From SYIM01 sp041182885 (lineage in GTDB: Bacteria; Pseudomonadota; Gammaproteobacteria; Burkholderiales; Burkholderiaceae_E), in the NCBI GenBank assembly GCA_049423065.1, contig JBMSQB010000042.1, positions 1 to 37,564 on the forward strand: DNA of 37,564 nt, read 5' to 3'. The notes under the pieces are model-generated. The model did not search any database. It was given only the letters and a program-made list of their open reading frames with translations, and was not told the origin of the DNA. Shown one piece after another: positions 31,872 through 37,564 of the stretch. The position numbers and the translations under genes were made by a program. Every line of letters starts with the position of its first letter. Within the stretch, counting starts at the first letter, position 1.

Positions 31872-32828
31872 ATGTCAAGCAACACACAGCGCGCCCCGGG
31901 GGCGCCGGATACAGCAAAGAACCCCTTTCTGGTCGCCCTAGGCGAGCGCGTGAAGTCACTGCGCTCACGGCGCGGCATGACGCGGCGGGCCACCGCCCAG
32001 GCCGCAGGGGTCTCGGAACGGCATCTCGCCAACCTCGAATACGGCATTGGCAATGCCTCGATCCTGGTGCTGCAGCAGGTCGCCCAGGCGCTTCATTGCC
32101 CGATCGCAGAGCTGATTGGCGATGAAACGACCTCCAGCCCGGAGTGGCTGCTGCTGCGGTCGCTGCTGGAGGGGCGGGACGACGCCACCGTCCGCGAGGT
32201 ACGGCTGGCCGCAGCCCGTCTGCTGGGCGACCCCTCCGCCGACTCGAAACCCAATCGCCGCATTGCGCTCATCGGGCTGCGCGGTGCCGGCAAAACCACG
32301 CTGGGCCAGGCACTCGCGCAATCGCTGGGTTTTCCCTTCGTCGAACTGAGCCGTGAGATTGAACGCCTGGCCGGCTGCGACACCGGCGAGATTCAGGCGC
32401 TCTACGGCCAGAACGCCTACCGGCGCTACGAGCGCCGCGCACTCGAGGAATCGCTCTCGGCGCACGAGCAGTGTGTGATCGCCACGCCGGGCGGCCTGGT
32501 GACCGACGCAGGAAGTTTCAACCTCCTGCTCGGCCGCTGCATCACCGTCTGGTTGAAGGCTGACCCCGAGGACCACATGCGCCGGGTGGTTGCGCAGGGC
32601 GACATGCGCCCCGTCTCGGCAAGCCGCGAGGCCATGCAGGATCTGCGCAACATCCTCGACGGCCGCTCCGCGTTCTACTCAAAAGCCGCACTCCATGTCG
32701 AGACCAGCGGCCGAACACTCGACGAGGCGCGGGCCGCCCTTCTGCAGGCCTTGAAGGAACCACTCAATCTTCCCGAGGCTGCGATTCCCCCGCAGCCACA
32801 GAAAGGACCGGCGCCGGATGTGCAATAA
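31872..32828 (+). CDS. boxR: BoxR benzoyl-CoA-responsive regulator (HTH plus shikimate-kinase-like domain)
   Basis: A 318-residue regulator with an XRE-type helix-turn-helix domain (about 20-85; TRRATAQAAGVSERHLANLEYGIGNAS) joined to a shikimate-kinase-like domain from residue 128, which keeps the P-loop GLRGAGKTT (135-143) and a TPGGLV segment. This fusion is diagnostic of BzdR/BoxR proteins, repressors of benzoate genes that are released by benzoyl-CoA. The frame opens earlier (31779, 31845), but those starts lie within or just after the promoter; 31872 gives the normal N-terminus. The gene is divergent from benzoate-CoA ligase and is followed by boxC with its own promoter. TGCA elements at both promoters suggest it controls itself and both arms. 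Confidence 0.94.
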   Translation: MSSNTQRAPGAPDTAKNPFLVALGERVKSLRSRRGMTRRATAQAAGVSERHLANLEYGIGNASILVLQQVAQALHCPIAELIGDETTSSPEWLLLRSLLEGRDDATVREVRLAAARLLGDPSADSKPNRRIALIGLRGAGKTTLGQALAQSLGFPFVELSREIERLAGCDTGEIQALYGQNAYRRYERRALEESLSAHEQCVIATPGGLVTDAGSFNLLLGRCITVWLKADPEDHMRRVVAQGDMRPVSASREAMQDLRNILDGRSAFYSKAALHVETSGRTLDEARAALLQALKEPLNLPEAAIPPQPQKGPAPDVQ

Positions 32829-32833
32829 AGTGC

Positions 32834-32863
32834 TTGACACGAAATCATGTGTTGCAATATACT
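32834..32863 (+). promoter_or_regulatory. Sigma-70 promoter of boxCBA
   Basis: A perfect -35 TTGACA (32834-32839) and a near-perfect -10 TATACT (32858-32863) are 18 bases apart, starting six bases after the boxR stop codon. This is the strongest promoter match I found in the window. The downstream TGCA operator overlaps the -10 box. Confidence 0.7.
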
Positions 32864-32872
32864 GCATGCACT
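32853..32872. promoter_or_regulatory. Probable BoxR operator over the boxC -10 element
   Basis: TGCA-ATATAC-TGCATGCA-CT matches the boxR/ligase element at 31832-31851 at 17 of 20 bases. Binding here would cover the -10 box and start point of the boxCBA promoter and block transcription until benzoyl-CoA is present. The role is inferred from the repeated sequence and its position. Confidence 0.65.
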
Positions 32873-32945
32873 GGTTTCAAGCCGCACATCACATTCAGCC
32901 CTGCAGGCGAGCGGAGCGGCCCGCAGCCCTCTTGAGGAGACACCC

Positions 32946-34604
32946 TTGAACGATCTGACCCGCGTTGATTACCAGACCGAACCTTCCCAGTACCGCCACT
33001 GGAAGCTTTCGTTCGACGGCCCCGTCGCCACCCTGTCCGCGGCCTTCGATGAAGACGCTGGTCTTCGCCCAGGGTACAAACTCAAGCTGAACAGCTACGA
33101 CCTGGGCGTTGACATCGAGCTGCACGACGCCGTCAACCGCATCCGCTTCGAACACCCCGAGGTGCGCACTGTCGTGATCACCAGCGCACGCGACAAGGTG
33201 TTCTGCTCCGGCGCCAACATTTTCATGCTGGGCCTGTCCAGCCACGCCTGGAAGGTCAACTTCTGCAAATTCACCAATGAGACGCGGAACGGCCTCGAGG
33301 ATTCCTCCCAGCACAGCGGCCTCAAGTTTCTTGCCGCCGTGAACGGCGCCTGCGCGGGCGGCGGCTATGAGCTCGCCCTGGCCTGTGACGAGATCCTTCT
33401 GATTGACGATCGTTCAAGTTCGGTGAGCCTGCCCGAGGTGCCGCTTCTGGGTGTGTTGCCTGGCACCGGCGGCCTCACCCGTGTCACCGACAAGCGCCGT
33501 GTCCGCCATGATCTGGCCGACGTGTTCTGCACCAGCGTGGAGGGTGTGCGGGGCCAGCGCGCCAAAGACTGGCGGCTGGTCGATGACATCGCCAAGCCCG
33601 CTCAGTTTGCGGCACGGGTTCGCGAGCGGGCGCTGGCACTTGCCGAGTCGAGCGACCGGCCGGCCCATGCAAAGGGGGTCACGCTTACCCCCCTGTCGCG
33701 GGTCGTTGAAGCCGACCGCCTGGTCTATCCGAATGTCACCGTGCAGATCGACCGCGCGGGACGCACTGCCACCTTCACCGTGCGCGCCCCTCGGGGCGAG
33801 CAGCCCGCCGATATCGCTGCCATCGAAGCTTCCGGCGCCAACTGGTATCCGCTTGCGCTCGCGCGTGAACTCGATGATGCGATCCTGTCCATGCGCACCA
33901 ACGAGCTCGACCTTGGCACCTGGCTGATCCGCACCGAAGGCAATGCGGCGGACGTGCTCGCCATGGATGCCACGCTGCTTGCACACCGCGACCACTGGTT
34001 CGTGCGCGAAACCATCGGGCTGCTGCGGCGCGCGCTTGCACGGCTCGATGTCACCTCGCGGAGTCTGTTTGCCATGATCGAGCCGGGCTCCTGCTTCGCT
34101 GGCACCTTTCTGGAGCTCGCCCTTGCCTGCGATCGCAGCTACCAGCTCGCGTTGCCCGACGAACCCGAGCGCGCGCCCACCATCACCGTGGGCGATGCCA
34201 ACTTTGGCCTCTACCCCATGCCCACAGGACAAACGCGTCTCCAGCGCCGCTTCTACAACGAAGCCCCCGCGCTTGATGCGGTGCGCGCCCGCGCGGGCCA
34301 GGCGCTCGATGCCAATGCAGCCTTCGAGGTCGGACTCATCACCAGCAACCCCGATGACATCGACTGGGCAGACGAAGTGCGTCTGGCGGTTGAAGAGCGC
34401 GTGGCCATGAGCCCCGATGCACTCACCGGTCTGGAAGCGAACCTGCGCTTCAATGGCCCCGAGAACATGGTGACGCGTGTGTTCGGCCGCCTCACCGCCT
34501 GGCAGAACTGGATCTTCCAGCGGCCCAACGCGGTAGGCGAAAAAGGCGCACTCAAGGTCTACGGCAAGGGCGATCGCGCAGCGTTCGACTGGAACCGGGT
34601 TTAA
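32946..34604 (+). CDS. boxC: BoxC, 2,3-epoxybenzoyl-CoA dihydrolase (TTG start)
   Basis: A 552-residue protein made of two crotonase-like halves, the size and layout of BoxC, which uses two waters to open the epoxide ring of 2,3-epoxybenzoyl-CoA to 3,4-dehydroadipyl-CoA semialdehyde and formate. The first half has the oxyanion motifs SGANI (88-92) and GGG (138-140), with Glu142 (GGYELAL) and Glu164 (LPEVPL) in catalytic positions; the second half carries MIEPGSCFAGTFLELALACD. The start is a TTG at 32946 with a GAGGAG ribosome binding site six bases upstream; an ATG at 32847 lies inside the promoter and is rejected. First gene of the boxCBA operon. Confidence 0.95.
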   Translation: MNDLTRVDYQTEPSQYRHWKLSFDGPVATLSAAFDEDAGLRPGYKLKLNSYDLGVDIELHDAVNRIRFEHPEVRTVVITSARDKVFCSGANIFMLGLSSHAWKVNFCKFTNETRNGLEDSSQHSGLKFLAAVNGACAGGGYELALACDEILLIDDRSSSVSLPEVPLLGVLPGTGGLTRVTDKRRVRHDLADVFCTSVEGVRGQRAKDWRLVDDIAKPAQFAARVRERALALAESSDRPAHAKGVTLTPLSRVVEADRLVYPNVTVQIDRAGRTATFTVRAPRGEQPADIAAIEASGANWYPLALARELDDAILSMRTNELDLGTWLIRTEGNAADVLAMDATLLAHRDHWFVRETIGLLRRALARLDVTSRSLFAMIEPGSCFAGTFLELALACDRSYQLALPDEPERAPTITVGDANFGLYPMPTGQTRLQRRFYNEAPALDAVRARAGQALDANAAFEVGLITSNPDDIDWADEVRLAVEERVAMSPDALTGLEANLRFNGPENMVTRVFGRLTAWQNWIFQRPNAVGEKGALKVYGKGDRAAFDWNRV

Positions 34605-34636
34605 TTCATTTTCAGCATCACGACACGGAGCATCAC

Positions 34637-36064
34637 ATGTCCAGCATCAACTACACCGACAAGATCCCCAACAACGTCAACCTGAGCGAGGACCGCACCC
34701 TTCAGCGTGCGCTTGAGCAGTGGCAGCCCAACTATCTTTCCTGGTGGAACGACATGGGCCCGGACGGCAGCCAGGACTTCGACGTGTATCTGCGCACCGC
34801 GGTGAGCGTCGATCCGCAGGGCTGGGCACAGTTTGGCCATGTGAAGATGCCCGATTACCGCTGGGGCATCTTTCTGAATCCCGCCGAGCAGGGCCGGAAG
34901 ATTCACTTCGGCGACCATCTCGGCCAGGACGCCTGGCAGGATGTGCCGGGCGAGTACCGCGCGAACCTGCGTCGCATCATCGTCACCCAGGGCGATACCG
35001 AACCCGCATCGGTTGAACAGCAGCGCCATCTGGGCCTCACCGCGCCCAGCCAGTACGACCTGCGCAACCTCTTTCAGGTCAACGTGGAAGAAGGCCGCCA
35101 CCTGTGGGCCATGGTCTATCTGCTGCACAAATTCTTCGGCCGCGACGGCCGCGAGGAAGGCGAGGCGCTGCTTGAGCGCCGGAGCGGTCAGACCGATAAC
35201 CCGCGCATTCTGCAAGCCTTCAACGAGCAGACGCCCGACTGGCTGTCGTTCTTCATGTTCACCTATTTCACCGACCGCGACGGAAAGTTTCAGTTGTGCG
35301 CGCTTGCAGAGAGCGCGTTCGATCCGCTCGCCCGCACCACCAAGTTCATGCTCACCGAAGAGGCTCACCACATGTTCGTGGGCGAGTCGGGCGTGTCGCG
35401 CGTCATCCAGCGCACCTGCCAGATGATGAATGAGCTGAAGACCGACGACCCGGCCAAGCTCCGTGCCGCCGGCGTGATCGATCTGCCCACGCTGCAGCGC
35501 TATCTCAACTTCCACTTCAGCGTCACGATCGACCTGTTTGGCGCCGATGAGTCGAGCAACGCCGCCACGTTCTATTCAACCGGTTTGAAGGGCCGCTACG
35601 AAGAAGGCAAGCGCACCGACGACCATCAATTGCGCGGCCTCAGCTACAAGGTGCTCAATGTGCAGGGCGGCCAACTGGTTGAAAAGGAAGTGCCCATGCT
35701 CAATGCGCTCAATGAAGTGCTCCGTGATGACTACATCAAGGACAGCATCGGCGGTATCGATCGCTGGAACCGGGTCATCGAAAAGGCCGGCATTCCCTTC
35801 CGTCTGAAGGCGCCGCACAAGGCCTTCCACCGCAATATCGGTGCGCTTTCCAATGTGAAGGTGTCGCCCGACGGGCGCGTGGTGTCGGAGTCCGAGTGGG
35901 CCGCCCATGTGGACCAGTGGCTGCCGAGCGCGGCGGATCGGGTGTTCGTCTCCAGTCTCATGGGTCGGGTGGTTGAGCCAGGCAAATTCGCCAACTGGAT
36001 TGCACCGCCCGCCATGGGTATCAATCGTCAGCCGGTGAATTTCGAGTACGTTCGCTTCAACTGA
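34637..36064 (+). CDS. boxB: BoxB, benzoyl-CoA 2,3-epoxidase diiron subunit
   Basis: The 475-residue oxygenase component that epoxidises benzoyl-CoA with O2 and electrons from BoxA. The diiron ligands are all present at positions two residues on from those I recall for Azoarcus BoxB: Glu122 (QGDTEPAS), Glu152 and His155 (EEGRHLW), Asp213 (FTDRD), Glu242 and His245 (TEEAHHM). An ACGGAG ribosome binding site precedes the ATG, 32 bases after boxC. Length and sequence are typical, and the gene sits between boxC and boxA as the second gene of the operon. The protein is soluble and cytoplasmic. Confidence 0.97.
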   Translation: MSSINYTDKIPNNVNLSEDRTLQRALEQWQPNYLSWWNDMGPDGSQDFDVYLRTAVSVDPQGWAQFGHVKMPDYRWGIFLNPAEQGRKIHFGDHLGQDAWQDVPGEYRANLRRIIVTQGDTEPASVEQQRHLGLTAPSQYDLRNLFQVNVEEGRHLWAMVYLLHKFFGRDGREEGEALLERRSGQTDNPRILQAFNEQTPDWLSFFMFTYFTDRDGKFQLCALAESAFDPLARTTKFMLTEEAHHMFVGESGVSRVIQRTCQMMNELKTDDPAKLRAAGVIDLPTLQRYLNFHFSVTIDLFGADESSNAATFYSTGLKGRYEEGKRTDDHQLRGLSYKVLNVQGGQLVEKEVPMLNALNEVLRDDYIKDSIGGIDRWNRVIEKAGIPFRLKAPHKAFHRNIGALSNVKVSPDGRVVSESEWAAHVDQWLPSAADRVFVSSLMGRVVEPGKFANWIAPPAMGINRQPVNFEYVRFN

Positions 36065-36105
36065 GCGCAGCGCGCGGCACCGGGCATTCAAACAGGAGGC
36101 AGGCC

Positions 36106-37416
36106 ATGGGCACCAACGACAGCCAGATTCTGCGGCAGCATCTGATCGACCCCGAGATCTGCATTCGCTGCAACACCTGCGAGGCCACCTGCCCGGTGGG
36201 CGCCATCACCCATGATTCGCGCAACTATGTGGTGGATGCCGAGAAATGCAACCTGTGCATGGCCTGTGTGCCGCCCTGCCCCACCGGGTCGATCGACAAC
36301 TGGCGCGCTGTTCCAAAGGTGCGCGCGTATTCCATCGCCGAGCAGTTCGATTGGGATGAGTTGCCCGCAGAACTGAGCGCCGACCAGCTTGCGGAGATGG
36401 GGGTGGATGCGTCTGACAGCGCATCGGCTGAATCGGGTCAACCCGAGCCGTCGGCAGAAGCTGCGCTGGCCGGTGGCAACGAACCCATGACCGCTGGGGC
36501 AGCGGCCTTCAACAGCGCGCAGTTCGGCGCCACACTGCCGCCCTGGTCTGCCGCGCACCCCTTCACCAATCTCTATGGCCCCAAAGCCGCTGACAAGTCG
36601 ATCACGGCCACCGTGGTCGGAAATGTGCGGGTCACCGAAGTGGGCAAAGAGTACGACACGCATCACATCGTGCTCGACTTTGGCCGCATGCCATTCCCGG
36701 TTCTGGAGGGGCAATCGATCGGCGTCATTGCCCCGGGGGTGGACGAACGCGGCCGCGCACACCATGCGCGCCAGTACTCCATTGCAAGCCCACGCAACGG
36801 CGAACGGCCGGGCTACAACAATGTGTCGCTCACCATCAAGCGGGTACTGGAAGACCATCAGGGCCAGCCGGTCCGCGGCGTGGCCAGCAACTACATGTGC
36901 GACCTCAAGGTGGGCGACACGGTGCAGGTGACAGGGCCCTTTGGCGCAAGCTTCCTGATGCCCAATCATCCGAAGAGCCATATCGTGATGATCTGTACCG
37001 GTACCGGCAGCGCCCCCATGCGGGCCATGACCGAGTGGCGCCGACGGCTTCGCGCCAGCGGCAAGTTCGAGGGCGGCAAGCTGATGCTGTTTTTTGGCGC
37101 ACGCACCAAGGAAGAGCTGCCCTATTTCGGTCCGCTGCAAACGCTGCCCAAAGACTTCATCGACATCAACTTCGCGTTTTCACGCGCGGTGGGTCAGCCC
37201 AAACGGTATGTGCAGGACGCAATGCGTGAGCGGGCAGTGGATCTGGCAAAGCTCCTCTCCGATCCGAATGCCTTCTTCTATGTATGCGGGCTCAAGGCGA
37301 TGGAGGAAGGAGTGGTGCTGGCGCTCAGGGATATTGCGGTGGGGGCGGGGCTGAACTGGGATGAGGTGGCGGGGGCCTTGAAGAAGGAGGGGCGGTTGCA
37401 TCTGGAGACGTATTGA
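36106..37416 (+). CDS. boxA: BoxA, benzoyl-CoA 2,3-epoxidase reductase subunit
   Basis: A 436-residue reductase that moves electrons from NADPH to BoxB. The N-terminus carries two [4Fe-4S] motifs (Cys19, 22, 25, 29 and Cys48, 51, 54, 58). An Ala- and Glu-rich linker (about 85-150) leads to a ferredoxin-NADP reductase module with the FAD motif RQYSIASP and the nucleotide-binding MICTGTGSAPMRAM; the C-terminus ends in ETY, a normal FNR-type end. AGGAGG lies six bases upstream of the ATG, 41 bases after boxB. It is the last gene of the boxCBA operon. Confidence 0.96.
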   Translation: MGTNDSQILRQHLIDPEICIRCNTCEATCPVGAITHDSRNYVVDAEKCNLCMACVPPCPTGSIDNWRAVPKVRAYSIAEQFDWDELPAELSADQLAEMGVDASDSASAESGQPEPSAEAALAGGNEPMTAGAAAFNSAQFGATLPPWSAAHPFTNLYGPKAADKSITATVVGNVRVTEVGKEYDTHHIVLDFGRMPFPVLEGQSIGVIAPGVDERGRAHHARQYSIASPRNGERPGYNNVSLTIKRVLEDHQGQPVRGVASNYMCDLKVGDTVQVTGPFGASFLMPNHPKSHIVMICTGTGSAPMRAMTEWRRRLRASGKFEGGKLMLFFGARTKEELPYFGPLQTLPKDFIDINFAFSRAVGQPKRYVQDAMRERAVDLAKLLSDPNAFFYVCGLKAMEEGVVLALRDIAVGAGLNWDEVAGALKKEGRLHLETY

Positions 37417-37430
37417 GGGGCGCTCGCCGC

Positions 37431-37457
37431 TCAAGCCGGTGGGTTCAGCGGGCTTGA
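37431..37457. terminator. Hairpin downstream of boxA, possible terminator
   Basis: TCAAGCC (37431-37437) and GGCTTGA (37451-37457) form a perfect 7-bp stem with a 13-base loop, 14 bases after the boxA stop codon. There is no T-tract, and the loop is long, so this is a weak prediction. Confidence 0.35.
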
Positions 37458-37463
37458 CCAAGG

Positions 37464-37564
37464 TTACCGAAACCCTGGCTGCGCACACCGCAGCAACGCT
37501 TCGGGCACCGCCGGTACGCGGGCTTTCAGAAATTCAGCCGCGAACGGAACGATTCGCCACGGAT
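37464..37564 (-). CDS. Possible C-terminal end of a convergent gene, cut by the window edge
   Basis: A minus-strand frame without stop runs from the window edge to a TAA at 37464-37466 and would encode 32 residues, starting PWRIVPFAAEFLKARVPAVP. Its third-position GC is lower than that of the neighbouring genes, and nothing in it is recognisable. It is listed because it would explain the 148 bases after boxA; it may equally be chance. Confidence 0.25.
   Translation of the reverse strand, partial: PWRIVPFAAEFLKARVPAVPEALLRCAQPGFR

Noticed and set aside
30241..31941. Long open frame of 566 codons on the plus strand
   Set aside because: It is the antisense shadow of benzoate-CoA ligase and shows no recognisable domain.

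Overview
The window is a gene-dense, GC-rich stretch of a beta-proteobacterial chromosome, most likely Burkholderiales. I infer this from six Bug/TctC-type periplasmic binding proteins in 37 kb, a box benzoyl-CoA epoxidation cluster, NagL-type maleylpyruvate isomerase and 3-hydroxybenzoate 6-hydroxylase genes, and a cytochrome-c-linked urate hydroxylase. I see no rRNA, tRNA, insertion sequence, phage gene or CRISPR array. No gap between genes exceeds about 240 bases.

Layout, left to right. (1) 3-3943, plus strand: membrane urate hydroxylase PuuD, 5-hydroxyisourate hydrolase, a CaiB/BaiF CoA-transferase and a Bug receptor. (2) 3965-4020: an 8-bp tandem repeat. (3) 4034-9778: two Bug-VOC gene pairs in mirror image around a 239-bp divergent promoter region; the right arm continues into an FAH-family hydrolase and SelO. 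(4) 9825-18226, minus strand: a long operon with a LacI-type regulator, bicupin, MetE-like zinc methyltransferase, HpcH/HpaI aldolase and a complete CUT1-type ABC importer. Start and stop codons overlap at four junctions, and an 18-bp palindrome lies in front of the regulator. (5) 18356-20943: an ACMSD-type amidohydrolase, a divergent crotonase lacking both usual catalytic glutamates, and a LysE-type exporter. (6) 21034-22898: 3-hydroxybenzoate 6-hydroxylase and maleylpyruvate isomerase, two of the gentisate-route enzymes. (7) 22936-28275: a minus-strand operon cyclase > Bug > ArgE-like deacylase > Bug, with a further Bug gene divergent from it. (8) 28286-37416: the box cluster, with minus-strand benzoate-CoA ligase > alpha/beta hydrolase > zinc alcohol dehydrogenase and plus-strand boxR > boxC > boxB > boxA.

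The best understood unit is the box cluster. Benzoate is activated to benzoyl-CoA, BoxA/BoxB epoxidise it, BoxC opens the ring, and BoxR (HTH plus shikimate-kinase-like domain) senses the CoA ester. Two near-identical 20-bp elements, TGCA-N6-TGCATGCA-CT, lie in the ligase/boxR divergent promoter region and over the boxC -10 element, so BoxR probably controls both transcription units. The usual semialdehyde dehydrogenase (BoxD) is not in the window.

The least understood units, and the best candidates for new biology, are the LacI/bicupin/MetE-like/aldolase/ABC operon, the mirror-image Bug-VOC cassettes and the cyclase/Bug/ArgE/Bug operon. Their substrates cannot be read from sequence alone.
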